DNA of 64,000 nt from an uncultured Eubacteriales bacterium (GTDB taxonomy: Bacteria; Bacillota; Clostridia; Oscillospirales; CAG-382): assembly GCA_934444645.1 (NCBI GenBank), contig CAKSCV010000010.1, forward strand, positions 1 through 64,000, written 5' to 3'. Shown one piece after another: positions 44,379 to 53,072 of this stretch. The translations under genes and the position numbers were made by a program. The notes beneath the pieces were generated by a model that had not been told where the DNA came from, did no database searches, and worked only from the letters and a program-made list of their open reading frames with translations. Within the stretch, counting starts at the first letter, position 1. Each line of letters begins with the position of its first letter.

Positions 44379-46091
44379 ATGTCCAAAAAAACACCACGGA
44401 TTTATTCACCGGCTTCCACGCTTCGTCAAATGACGCTTGTCAATATGCAGAAACGTTCCGAAAAGGCCTTGTTTCGCTATCTTGGCACGGACGGAGCGGT
44501 AAATGAGGTTACCTACGGTGATTTTCATTTTAAATGCGAAAAACTGATAGTAGCCTTCAAAAAACACGGATTTAAGGGAAAGCGTGTAGCTCTTATCGGT
44601 GAGACCTGTCCGGAGTGGGTGGAAGCCTTTTGCGCGATTATTTCTTCGGATAACGTGGTGATTCCGTTCGATAAAGAATTAGTGCTTGATGAAATCAAAG
44701 GCTTTATCGAAATAAGCCAAGCGGATGCCATTGTGCTTTCTCCAAAATATGCCAACAAGATTCCCGAGCTGAAAGAAGCCGGCGTGTTTGACCGGTTGGA
44801 CTATATTCTTCCCGTGTCGCTTGATGAAGCCGCCGCGACAGAGGATCCGCGTGTGGTGACTTTAGACGATTTCATAGCTGACGAACAGCCGGAAAACATT
44901 CTGCCATCGGAAATCATGCGTGCCCGTGCCAGAGGCGATATGAGCATCATGCTCTTTACCAGCGGCACGACGGGCTCCAGCAAATGCGTCATGTTGTCCG
45001 AAAGAAACCTTCTGTCGTGTGCCAATGCGGCGTGTGAGTCGGTCAATTTCAGCGAAAATGACGTAACTCTCTCACTCCTGCCGATACACCATACGTATGA
45101 GCTTGCCATCATCATTGCTCAAATGCTCTACGGCACGACCATCTGCATTAACGACAACCTAAAGCACGTCTTAAAAAATCTTAAATTCTTCAAACCGACG
45201 GCACTCACACTTGTTCCGCTGTTTGTTTCTACGTTTAACAAAAAAATCTGGGATGAAGTAAAGAAAAAAGGAAAAACAAACCAATTGAAGCTTGCCATGC
45301 GCACCTCCGATACGCTGCGCTACATTGGTGTGGATATCCGCCGCAAACTCTTTTCGGATGTTTTGGAGGCCTTTGGCGGCAACTTGAAAACCATCATTTG
45401 CGGCGGTGCAGCCATGTCGCCGGAGCTTATGAAAATGTTTGATTCGATCGGCATCGAGCTGTGCGAAGGCTACGGAATCACGGAGTGTTCGCCGTTAATT
45501 GCGGTCAATCCCTATTATCACCGCAAGGTCGGCTCGGTCGGTCCTGCTGTACCGTGCTGCGAAGTAAAAATTGACGGCGAAAGCACAGATGCGGCCGGTC
45601 ATGTGATCGGCGAAATATTGGTCAAGGGCGAAAACGTCATGATCGGCTATTATGACAATCCGGAAGCCAACGAAGCCGCCTTTACCGATGACGGCTGGTT
45701 CCGCACGGGCGATGTCGGCTATATGGATTCCGACGGCTATATCTTCATTACCGGACGGAAGAAAACGGTCATCGTTCTCAACAACGGAAAAAATGTGTTC
45801 CCGGAGGAAATTGAAGAATATCTCTCGAAGATTGACAGCATTTGCGAATGTGTTGTCATCGGCCGCGACAAGGGCGACGGCGATATTATGCTTACGGCCG
45901 TGATATATCCGGATTTTTCGGCTTATCCTGCCGACGAGCCGATCGACCGCATTGCCGACGATATCAAAAAACAGGTGCTTGATCTGAATCGAAAACTGCC
46001 GTCCTTCAAACAGATCCGCAACATTGATATCCGCAAAACCGAGTTTGAAAAGACGACCTCCAAGAAAATCAAACGCTTTTTGGTGAAATAA
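44379..46091 (+). CDS. AMP-dependent acyl synthetase (acyl-CoA or acyl-ACP ligase)
   Basis: This 570-residue ANL-family enzyme activates a fatty acid with ATP and joins it to CoA or ACP. Motifs include MLFTSGTTGSSKCVMLSE (P-loop), CGGAAMSPELMKMF, CEGYGITECSPLIAVNP and DGWFRTGDVGYMDSDGYIFITGRKKTVIVLNNGKNVFPEEIE. The C-terminal catalytic lysine region is SKKIKRFLVK. Start ATG 44379 follows GAAAGGAAG. The next two genes are an ACP and an apolipoprotein N-acyltransferase, so acyl-ACP may be the product; substrate choice cannot be decided from motifs alone. Confidence 0.9.
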   Translation: MSKKTPRIYSPASTLRQMTLVNMQKRSEKALFRYLGTDGAVNEVTYGDFHFKCEKLIVAFKKHGFKGKRVALIGETCPEWVEAFCAIISSDNVVIPFDKELVLDEIKGFIEISQADAIVLSPKYANKIPELKEAGVFDRLDYILPVSLDEAAATEDPRVVTLDDFIADEQPENILPSEIMRARARGDMSIMLFTSGTTGSSKCVMLSERNLLSCANAACESVNFSENDVTLSLLPIHHTYELAIIIAQMLYGTTICINDNLKHVLKNLKFFKPTALTLVPLFVSTFNKKIWDEVKKKGKTNQLKLAMRTSDTLRYIGVDIRRKLFSDVLEAFGGNLKTIICGGAAMSPELMKMFDSIGIELCEGYGITECSPLIAVNPYYHRKVGSVGPAVPCCEVKIDGESTDAAGHVIGEILVKGENVMIGYYDNPEANEAAFTDDGWFRTGDVGYMDSDGYIFITGRKKTVIVLNNGKNVFPEEIEEYLSKIDSICECVVIGRDKGDGDIMLTAVIYPDFSAYPADEPIDRIADDIKKQVLDLNRKLPSFKQIRNIDIRKTEFEKTTSKKIKRFLVK

Positions 46092-46144
46092 TAAGTGCAG
46101 CTTGCCTTGTTATATATGCAGAACGAAACGAAGGAGTTGATAAA

Positions 46145-46378
46145 ATGTTTGATGAAGTAAAAAAAATGCTTGTGGACGAAATGTCCATCGATGCTTCCGA
46201 AATAACCGAAGATGCCGAATTTGTCAAGGATCTTGGCTTTAACTCATTGGAGGTTGCCGACCTTGTGGTCATGTGCGAGGAAAAATACGGCGTGGATATC
46301 GATGAAGAACGTGCGCATACCATTATTACGGTCGGTGATTTTGCAAATTATCTTGCCGAATTATGCGCCGATAAGTAA
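46145..46378 (+). CDS. acpP: Acyl carrier protein
   Basis: This 77-residue ACP has the four-helix pattern with the phosphopantetheine-bearing serine in DLGFNSLEVADLV. The residue before serine is Asn rather than the usual Asp of DSL, a variant that also occurs in specialised ACPs. It is highly acidic. It starts 53 bases after the acyl synthetase and ends 8 bases before lnt, suggesting a dedicated carrier rather than, or in addition to, the fatty-acid-synthesis ACP. A role in loading acyl groups is inferred. Confidence 0.9.
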   Translation: MFDEVKKMLVDEMSIDASEITEDAEFVKDLGFNSLEVADLVVMCEEKYGVDIDEERAHTIITVGDFANYLAELCADK

Positions 46379-46386
46379 GAAAGCCT

Positions 46387-48012
46387 ATGACGGAAAAACG
46401 GATTTTTGATATCAAACGCTTTTCCGGCTCGAAAACGGCCATGCTTTTGAACGGAATCGTGTGTGCGGTTCCGTTTGTTTTTGAGCATGCATTTCTGCTG
46501 TCTTGGTTTTGTTTTGTGCCGTATGTGCTTTCTTTTTTGAAAGAGAAAAGTGAACTTCGGACAAATCAATTCATTCGGAACAGCTTTCTTTTCGGGTACG
46601 GATTCTATTTTGTCGGATACAGTTGGCTGTGTGAACTGTATCCGCTCGAATATCTCGGCATCGAACCAACCATAGCCCTGCCGCTCATTGTTTTTGTGGT
46701 GGCGATTGTCCCGGCGATTCATGCAGTGCTGCTTGCATTTTGTGCCGCTTTTTGCCGGAAGCTTTCCGAAAAAGCACCGTTTTGGCTTCGACTTGGGGCG
46801 TTCCCCTGTGTTTTCGTGCTTGCGGAGTATTTGCAGAGCCTTGGAACGTTCGCCTTTCCGTGGTGTCGGCTGTTTGTCACACAGGCCGCAGTTCCTTCTG
46901 TTTTGCAGTCTGCATCGCTTTTCGGTTCTTATTTTTTGACCTATTTCATTTTGTTTGTCAACGGTTTGCTGGCGGCGGCGGTCTTGCTTCCGCAGTTTTG
47001 CAGACGCGCTGTCACGCTTGCGCTTGCACTTTTCGGCATTCATTTTTCTTTTGGTGCTGTCCGCCTTTCGAAGATGGAACGTGCGTATATTCAGAATAAT
47101 GCCTATTTTGGAGCTGCTGTTTTGCAGGGCAATTATCCGTATAAGTATAAAGAAAACGACTCGGTACAAAGTATGGCTGCGCGTTATTTTGCTTTGTGCG
47201 ACAGCGCGTTAGACGAATTGGAGAAAAACGCCGATGTCCGTGCGCGAACAAATGCGCTTGTCGTCCTGCCGGAAACAGCGATTCCCGTTACTTTTTTTGA
47301 TGTTGACAGGGGATATCCGAAACTGTTTGCCGCCTATGCTGAAAAAGAACGGGTTTCGATTGCCGTCGGTGCTTTTTCTTCTGAAAAACGACCGGATGCG
47401 GCAGACCGGGACGTTTACGGCAATTCGGTCTTCGTCTTTACGCCCGACGGAACCATGTCAGCACCGTACAGCAAACAGCATTTGGTGCCGTTTGGCGAGT
47501 ATTTGCCGTACCGCCGCTTCTTCGAGCGATTTTTCCCGGCTTTGGCTGATTCCGCCGCTTTCGGCACGGATTTGACTGCCGGAAACGGCACTGTTCTTCC
47601 GGAAACACCCGTCGGCAAGGTCGGTGTACAGATTTGCTATGAATCGGTGTTCGGAAAGTATTGCCGCGCCCAAGTCAATGGCGGTGCCGAGATACTCCTT
47701 ATTTCAACCAACGACTCAACGTTTGGCTCTTCACAGGCACTGCGGCATCATCTTGCTCAAGCACAAATGCGCGCCATCGAGAACAATGTACCGGTGCTTC
47801 GTGCAGCCAATACCGGCATTTCCGCACTTATTACCTCGGATGGACGCCTTGTTAAAACGCTTGGCGCGGATGAGACCGGCTATCTTGTCGGACTTTTGCC
47901 ATACGGAACGGGTTCGACGCTTTACCGCGCGGTCGGCGACAGCATCCTTTTGCTTTTTGCCGCCCTGCTGTTAGCTTCATATTTGTATCCGAAACTTTCA
48001 CGCAAAAGATAA
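46387..48012 (+). CDS. lnt: Apolipoprotein N-acyltransferase
   Basis: Lnt adds the third acyl chain to the N-terminal cysteine of lipoproteins at the membrane. The 541-residue protein has several N-terminal membrane helices and a C-terminal nitrilase-like domain. The catalytic Glu-Lys-Cys triad is seen in VLPETAIPVTF (about 297), YSKQHLVPFGEYLPYR (about 362) and GVQICYESVFG (about 416), with SNDSTFG-like NDSTFGSSQALRHHLAQAQMRAIEN afterwards. Many Firmicutes lack Lnt, but some Clostridia carry it. It follows the ACP gene by 8 bases and ends in a strong terminator. Confidence 0.93.
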   Translation: MTEKRIFDIKRFSGSKTAMLLNGIVCAVPFVFEHAFLLSWFCFVPYVLSFLKEKSELRTNQFIRNSFLFGYGFYFVGYSWLCELYPLEYLGIEPTIALPLIVFVVAIVPAIHAVLLAFCAAFCRKLSEKAPFWLRLGAFPCVFVLAEYLQSLGTFAFPWCRLFVTQAAVPSVLQSASLFGSYFLTYFILFVNGLLAAAVLLPQFCRRAVTLALALFGIHFSFGAVRLSKMERAYIQNNAYFGAAVLQGNYPYKYKENDSVQSMAARYFALCDSALDELEKNADVRARTNALVVLPETAIPVTFFDVDRGYPKLFAAYAEKERVSIAVGAFSSEKRPDAADRDVYGNSVFVFTPDGTMSAPYSKQHLVPFGEYLPYRRFFERFFPALADSAAFGTDLTAGNGTVLPETPVGKVGVQICYESVFGKYCRAQVNGGAEILLISTNDSTFGSSQALRHHLAQAQMRAIENNVPVLRAANTGISALITSDGRLVKTLGADETGYLVGLLPYGTGSTLYRAVGDSILLLFAALLLASYLYPKLSRKR

Positions 48013-48024
48013 AATGATACTAAA

Positions 48025-48062
48025 AGAACGCTGTCACGGAAGTTTTTTCGTGACAGCGTTCT
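48025..48062. terminator. Bidirectional intrinsic terminator
   Basis: Arms AGAACGCTGTCACG and CGTGACAGCGTTCT with a T-rich loop. It lies between lnt and the convergent FAD oxidoreductase gene. Confidence 0.85.
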
Positions 48063-48067
48063 TTATG

Positions 48068-49342
48068 TTACGGCACGATTGCACCGTGTTTTTCGAGCAG
48101 GTTTTTCAAGTCTTCCATCGGAACGGAGCTTGCTTCGGTGTCGGTTGTTACGGCGAGAGCAGCGAGTGCGCCGGCAGCCTGTCCGGTAGCCATGCAGGCT
48201 GCTTCCACGCGCAGCGCGGAAAGTGCCGCTCTGTCTGCACTGATACAGCGTCCGGCGACAAGAAGATTCCGGCTGTCTTTCGGAAGCAGTGCACCGCGCG
48301 GCACGGTCGGGACGATTTCCGGCTCGTGATAGATCTTTTTTCGGCCGTAGGAGCTGGCATCGTGTAAATCGACCGGATAGTAGGCAAAACAAACATCATC
48401 GCCATATCGCTCTCCGGAGAGGTATTTCTCTTGGGTCACGGTTTGCTTGCCGATTATGCGCACTGTTTCGCGAATACCGCATATGGGACTGAGCCAAGTA
48501 AGCTTCAAGTCCTTAAAGGCATCGTATTTCTTGTAGAAGCGAAGCAACCGCAAAATTGCTGCACGGCCTTCGAAAGAATATGCACTGATTCCGGCACTTG
48601 TGGACGCGTCAATCCCCGGTAAAAACACATGATTGCCGTTATGGCCGCGCGTTGAAAGAAAGCGTGTATCCATCCCGTTTGAGTTCCATCCGCTGTCGGT
48701 ATAACGTAAAAGTCCGTTTTTGACGGCAGTGTCATACTCTGCGCGCAACGCGGCAAGCTCTTGGTCGGAAAGCTTGGGGATGCCGGTGATTTCAGCTGTG
48801 TAGGTCGCCGGCTGAACGTCCTTTTCTCGGATAACGTCATATCCTGCAAGACTCACGGCGTTTGCGTCGCCGGTCGCGTCGACAAGCACCTTGCAGGTGA
48901 AATCACGCAGGCCTTCTTTGAGGCAGAGTGTAACTTTTTTTGCGTCATTCGTTTCTTGAATCTGTGCGCACATCGCATCAAACAAAACAGTAACACCGGC
49001 ATCCTTTACGGCTTCATCACAGATAAGCGCGTACAAATGCGGATTGAGATGCACTGCCCAGCGTCCTTGCGGACATGGCTCTTGTGTAGAATAGTCCGGT
49101 AAGGGTGTGCCTGCTTCGGCAGCGCATTTGGTTACAAGCTCGTAGCCGATTCCGGCAATGACCGGCTTTCGCCAGGCATAGAACGGGCCGGGACAGGAGA
49201 TTCCCGCCTTGGCGAGGGTGCCGCCTAAGATTTCGCCTTTCTCGACCAATAACGTTTGCACACCGGCGCGGCCTGCTTGAACGGCGGCAATGACGCCGGC
49301 TGTTCCGCCGCCGATGATGATGACATCATACGCGGTTTTCAT
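48068..49342 (-). CDS. FAD-dependent oxidoreductase
   Basis: This 424-residue flavoprotein has the dinucleotide-binding motif VIIIGGGTAGVIAAVQAGRAG at the N-terminus and a second FAD-contact VLVDATGDANAVSLAGYDVI. The C-terminal RNLLVAGRCISADRAALSALRVEAACMATGQAAGALAAL closes the FAD pocket. It matches the FAD_oxidored family often found with carbohydrate genes. The substrate is unknown. It has its own promoter and is convergent with lnt. Confidence 0.87.
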   Translation of the reverse strand: MKTAYDVIIIGGGTAGVIAAVQAGRAGVQTLLVEKGEILGGTLAKAGISCPGPFYAWRKPVIAGIGYELVTKCAAEAGTPLPDYSTQEPCPQGRWAVHLNPHLYALICDEAVKDAGVTVLFDAMCAQIQETNDAKKVTLCLKEGLRDFTCKVLVDATGDANAVSLAGYDVIREKDVQPATYTAEITGIPKLSDQELAALRAEYDTAVKNGLLRYTDSGWNSNGMDTRFLSTRGHNGNHVFLPGIDASTSAGISAYSFEGRAAILRLLRFYKKYDAFKDLKLTWLSPICGIRETVRIIGKQTVTQEKYLSGERYGDDVCFAYYPVDLHDASSYGRKKIYHEPEIVPTVPRGALLPKDSRNLLVAGRCISADRAALSALRVEAACMATGQAAGALAALAVTTDTEASSVPMEDLKNLLEKHGAIVP

Positions 49343-49370
49343 AGTACGCCTCCAAAGATTTGTTAAGAAC

Positions 49371-49399
49371 AGTATATGTTAAAATACACGGCTTGTCAA
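49371..49399 (-). promoter_or_regulatory. Sigma-A promoter of the FAD oxidoreductase
   Basis: On the minus strand, TTGACA (49394-49399), a 17-bp spacer and TATACT (49371-49376). Confidence 0.82.
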
Positions 49400-49404
49400 G
49401 AGAA

Positions 49405-49437
49405 AACGCCTGAAAAAAAGAGCATTTTTCAGGCGTT
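49405..49437 (-). terminator. Terminator of the DMT transporter operon
   Basis: Arms AACGCCTGAAAAA and TTTTTCAGGCGTT with a 7-base loop, directly after the transporter stop and overlapping little of the next promoter. Confidence 0.82.
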
Positions 49438-49441
49438 ATGG

Positions 49442-50299
49442 TTAAATTCCGAGTAAGCAGATGGCAAGCGTGCCGAGTATGATTCCGGCATATTGCGAAC
49501 GCGTTAACTTTTCTTTGAAAAGGAAAAGCGCGGCAAGACCGGACAGCACGATGACACCGCCGTTGAGAATCGGAAAGAGGACAATGCTGCTCATTTTTCC
49601 GCTCAAATAGAGATTTATGAGATTGACCGCACCGATGATCACACCCGAAATTAACGACGGAAGTGTCGATTTGCTTTTTAACCGGTAATTGCAGCCGGCT
49701 TTGGGGGATAATAGGGTCATGACAGCGAAAATTGCGGTGAGAAACAGAAATGACCAAAGAAGAAAAACGTTTATTTCATCGGCTTTGTCCGAGTTCTGAT
49801 GAATCTGTTGAATGATACCGACAAGTCCCCACAGGACAAAGCTTCCGAGTGCAAAAAACAGCCATTTCAGATTGAGGTTTTCGCCTTTTTTGATGCCGGA
49901 ACTGAGATATAGGGTAACCAACATCAAAGCAAGACCGATGATCTGAAAGATTCCCGGCGTTTGCCTATAAGCAATCATGCCGAAAACCGACGGAATGATC
50001 ATGCCGAGATAGGTGAATAACACGCTGAACGACATTGAGCCTGTGGACATAGCCATGAGTGAAAAAAACTGTGCTCCTGCCGTTACAATGGCGAAAACAA
50101 GCGCCAATACAAGCGAATATGCGGAAATTTTGAAGCCGCAGCCGGTGCAGAGAAAAAAGCCGACCGCACCGACGCCGCAAACCGCATTGAACAGCAGCGC
50201 ATCGCGTGTGGTTTTTAAGACCTTGTTTCCGAATTGGTTGTAATAAATATTTTTGAAGGTGTCCGTAAAGACCGATAGGAACAAAAGAAAATAATTCAT
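49442..50299 (-). CDS. DMT/EamA-like membrane transporter
   Basis: This 285-residue protein has about ten hydrophobic segments in two repeats, as in drug/metabolite transporters. The second half ends with NGGVIVLSGLAALFLFKEKLTRSQYAGIILG, typical of EamA domains. It lies 7 bases after the GH36 alpha-galactosidase gene, so it may carry the sugar or a product, but no substrate motif exists. It is last in the isomerase-GH36-transporter operon. Confidence 0.82.
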   Translation of the reverse strand: MNYFLLFLSVFTDTFKNIYYNQFGNKVLKTTRDALLFNAVCGVGAVGFFLCTGCGFKISAYSLVLALVFAIVTAGAQFFSLMAMSTGSMSFSVLFTYLGMIIPSVFGMIAYRQTPGIFQIIGLALMLVTLYLSSGIKKGENLNLKWLFFALGSFVLWGLVGIIQQIHQNSDKADEINVFLLWSFLFLTAIFAVMTLLSPKAGCNYRLKSKSTLPSLISGVIIGAVNLINLYLSGKMSSIVLFPILNGGVIVLSGLAALFLFKEKLTRSQYAGIILGTLAICLLGI

Positions 50300-50306
50300 A
50301 TCAGTT

Positions 50307-52139
50307 TTACTTTACCCGTGTGATTTCAGAAAATGCCACGCGATAGTTTCCGGAAACAGACAGTTCTACACCGTTTTCCGATATATCTTTTCCGGAAACA
50401 ACTTTATTTTCAATGAGATACGTTTGGCAAGCGTCAACTTTTGGATAGACTGTCAGTCTGTTTTGCATGGTCTTGTACGAAAAAACGAGAATTTTGCTTT
50501 TTTTAACGGTTTCAAACTGCAAAACAAGAATTTTCTCGGTATCGGCAAGAATATGACAAACAGCGTTTTCCCAAAAGGTGCGTTCTTTTTTGAAAGCGGC
50601 AATATGTTCTTTTAAGACTTGCAGCAAGCTTTCGGAAAGCCTTGTTAAGTCGCAGCTGATGCCGATGGGACTGCCCGAAAGAAAGCCTTTTAAGAAGGAT
50701 TCATGCACACCGACAACGCCGTCCCAGGTAGCGTCATGCGTCGAAAGAATCTTCTCTTTTTCCGTACCGTCGTATGAAGGAAAGAAGTTTTCAAACGAGG
50801 TGAGTACCGCCCATTTTTCGATGCACTGCGGCGGAAGCCGCTTGATACCTTCCTTGAAGATCCGCATGCCTTCATACGGGCTTTGATTGTCGCTTAACCA
50901 AAAGCTGTCAAACTGCGACGCGTTTTTTAAATCGACACGCATACCGCCGGACGCACAGTTTTCGAGATAGATGTGCGGATAACGGCTTTTCAGTTCTTTC
51001 AAAAACACTTCATAACCGCGGAAATAGCGGATATAGGCCGATTTTTCAGTGTCGTAATCGACATCTTGATTGAAATCGAATTTGATGAATTCAATATGGT
51101 ATTTTTCAATGTTTTCCGTAAGCACGTCTAAAATCCGCCGGCGTGCGTATGCATTTGAAAAATCCAAAAAGTACAGATTTCCGTTCGGCGTAAAATAATC
51201 TTCGGGATGCGCCTTAAGGGCGTCGGCATTTTTGCTTGCCGATTCGATTTCAAACCAAAGACCGAATTTCATGCCGTGCTGCCGAACTTTTTCGGAAATA
51301 TCAAACAGCTTTCCCTGCAGCTTGCCGTTTTCGTTTTCGCGCCAATCCCCGCGGCTGCTGTACCAGTCACTGCCTTTTCCGAACCAACCGGCGTCGATGA
51401 CGAAATATTCGCAGCCAATGGCGGCAGCTTTGGGAATTTGCGAACAAATGAAATCCGGATTGATTCCGTCAAAGTTTGCAAGCCATGTGTTGTAAATGAC
51501 CGGCATTTGCTTTCTCGGATAGTGGGAAAGACAGAATTTATGCAGCTTGGCACAATCCAAATCGGTTGTATTCTTAAATTCATAGAACAGCACTTCCGGC
51601 GTTGCTGTCACCTCATTTGGCTCAAGTCGGAGTGAAAAGTTTTCACAGTTCACACCGATTTCGACAACAGCCTCGGCAACCTCGCCGCCGAGCGGAATCA
51701 TTTTTACGCGAATCGTCCACGCATAATCGGCAAGCAGGTGAAAGACCACGCCGCGGCCGGTCTGCTTGTTGTGAATCGCCATAAACGGCGCTGCACCGTA
51801 AGAAGCGCGAATGCTGCGGGAGGAAACAACAGCTTCGGAGACAAGCGGCTGCCATGCGCCGGTGTTTTCGTTCTGCCAACCGTTATATTGGGTGTAAATT
51901 TCAAATTCGCCGCTGCCGAGATGAAATTTGTTTTGAAGACAGTTTAGGGTAATCGAACCGTTTGATTTATTCTGTAACGTGCCGGTGCAGTGAAAAACGC
52001 GGCTTTCATCTTCTGTGCAGGAAGCTTCGATTTTCAATGTATCGTTTTCGGAACGTAATGTGTTTGCCGTGTATTTGCCGAAATTCCCGGAAAGGTTCCA
52101 TACGTCGTGCGATAAGATTTTTTGTGCAAGTGTTTTCAT
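50307..52139 (-). CDS. GH36 alpha-galactosidase-like glycoside hydrolase
   Basis: This 610-residue enzyme has the GH36 nucleophile region IEFIKFDFNQDVDYD and acid/base region FWLSDNQSPYEGMR. It also has the barrel start QMPVIYNTWLANFDG, DAGWFG and KFGLWFEIESAS. It is shorter than the common ~730-residue GH36 enzymes, with a reduced N-terminal beta domain. No signal peptide is visible, so it is cytoplasmic and acts on imported oligosaccharides. Alpha-galactosidase activity is the likeliest, but related subgroups act on alpha-N-acetylgalactosamine. Its start overlaps the isomerase stop by 4 bases (ATGA). Confidence 0.88.
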   Translation of the reverse strand: MKTLAQKILSHDVWNLSGNFGKYTANTLRSENDTLKIEASCTEDESRVFHCTGTLQNKSNGSITLNCLQNKFHLGSGEFEIYTQYNGWQNENTGAWQPLVSEAVVSSRSIRASYGAAPFMAIHNKQTGRGVVFHLLADYAWTIRVKMIPLGGEVAEAVVEIGVNCENFSLRLEPNEVTATPEVLFYEFKNTTDLDCAKLHKFCLSHYPRKQMPVIYNTWLANFDGINPDFICSQIPKAAAIGCEYFVIDAGWFGKGSDWYSSRGDWRENENGKLQGKLFDISEKVRQHGMKFGLWFEIESASKNADALKAHPEDYFTPNGNLYFLDFSNAYARRRILDVLTENIEKYHIEFIKFDFNQDVDYDTEKSAYIRYFRGYEVFLKELKSRYPHIYLENCASGGMRVDLKNASQFDSFWLSDNQSPYEGMRIFKEGIKRLPPQCIEKWAVLTSFENFFPSYDGTEKEKILSTHDATWDGVVGVHESFLKGFLSGSPIGISCDLTRLSESLLQVLKEHIAAFKKERTFWENAVCHILADTEKILVLQFETVKKSKILVFSYKTMQNRLTVYPKVDACQTYLIENKVVSGKDISENGVELSVSGNYRVAFSEITRVK

Positions 52140-52984
52140 GAATTTGTCTTTCCCATCATAGATTCTAAATGTTTGAGTGATTCAAAGGCAAAGGCAAAAT
52201 AGCTTTGGGTAGCCGGGTTTATCTTGTAGTCGATTTCAAGCGTGAGGGGGCCTGTATAGCCGATTTTCTCTATTACCGGCATGATTTCCTTCCAGTTGAT
52301 ATGGCCGAGCATGGGGACAAGGTGCTCGTCATCACAATTGAAATTGTCGTGCATATGCGTGATTTTAAGCCGCTTGCCAATGTATTTCAACGCCTCGCAT
52401 TGCTTTAGCTTTGCAAGATTGGCGTGTCCGAAATCCCAGCAAATACCGATGTGCTCGTCGTCAGGATGCGTGGAAAATTCGTCGGCAAGCTCGCAGATAT
52501 CTTCGTAATGCATGGAATAGAACCGCCAAAAATGTTGAGTGGGGAAAAACGGCAGATTTTCAAGCGCAATGCCGACATTGTTTTCGACCGCTGTTTTCAA
52601 ATAGCTTTCCAAGCAAACGCAGTTATCGTGTTTGGCACGTATGCGGCTGTAATCGCAGGTAATGGATGAGCGCAAATGCATGGCGGCCCATTTGGCACCA
52701 AGCAGGGAGGTTGCCTTCAGACACCGATGAATTGCTTTTTCCATCGCATCGTCAATAGTTTCGGAGGAAACAAGAAGGTTATAGCACGGTAAATGTGTTT
52801 GGATACATGTTAGTCCGTTTTGGAAAAGCAACGCCTTTAGTTCTTCAATACGCCTTTCCCAATCATCTTGATAGAAAATTTGGCTTGTTCCGAATCCGAG
52901 TGATACATATTTGAATCCGGCGTCTGCCGCGTTTTTCAAGGCAGTATCAGCGTTGTGCTCTTGAATCTGTAAAGCTTTTCTCAT
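52136..52984 (-). CDS. Sugar phosphate isomerase/epimerase (TIM barrel)
   Basis: This 282-residue protein belongs to the AP-endonuclease-2/xylose-isomerase-like TIM barrel family. Metal-ligand-bearing strands are visible in AMHLRSS, IALENLPFFP, GICWDFGHANLA and KITHMHDNFNCDDEHLVPMLGHINWKE. It probably interconverts a sugar or sugar acid in the same pathway as the adjacent GH36. The ATG at 52984 has GAGGTG 8 bases upstream. It heads an operon with GH36 and the DMT transporter. Confidence 0.87.
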   Translation of the reverse strand: MRKALQIQEHNADTALKNAADAGFKYVSLGFGTSQIFYQDDWERRIEELKALLFQNGLTCIQTHLPCYNLLVSSETIDDAMEKAIHRCLKATSLLGAKWAAMHLRSSITCDYSRIRAKHDNCVCLESYLKTAVENNVGIALENLPFFPTQHFWRFYSMHYEDICELADEFSTHPDDEHIGICWDFGHANLAKLKQCEALKYIGKRLKITHMHDNFNCDDEHLVPMLGHINWKEIMPVIEKIGYTGPLTLEIDYKINPATQSYFAFAFESLKHLESMMGKTNS

Positions 52985-53008
52985 AATAATCACACCTCGT
53001 TTTTTTCA

Positions 53009-53014
53009 ATTATA
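53009..53014 (-). promoter_or_regulatory. -10 element of the isomerase-GH36-transporter operon
   Basis: TATAAT on the minus strand at 53009-53014. The -35 position (53032-53037) reads TGTTAT and is poor, as expected of an activator-dependent promoter. Confidence 0.72.
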
Positions 53015-53036
53015 CCGCGTCGCAGGACGAAATAAC

Positions 53037-53072
53037 AGTGTAAACCGTTTATAAAAACTGTAAAAACGTCTA
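53037..53072. repeat. Tandem AraC-type half-sites
   Basis: Two direct repeats TGTAAA-CCGT (53037-53051) and TGTAAAAACGT (53057-53072) begin 20 bases apart, just upstream of the poor -35. The second overlaps the stop codon of the AraC-type regulator gene. They fit AraC-family paired half-sites and probably bind the regulator encoded next door. Confidence 0.62.

Noticed and set aside
46348..47169. Minus-strand open frame of 273 codons over the lnt 5' region
   Set aside because: Basic, low-information product antisense to a gene with the Lnt triad.
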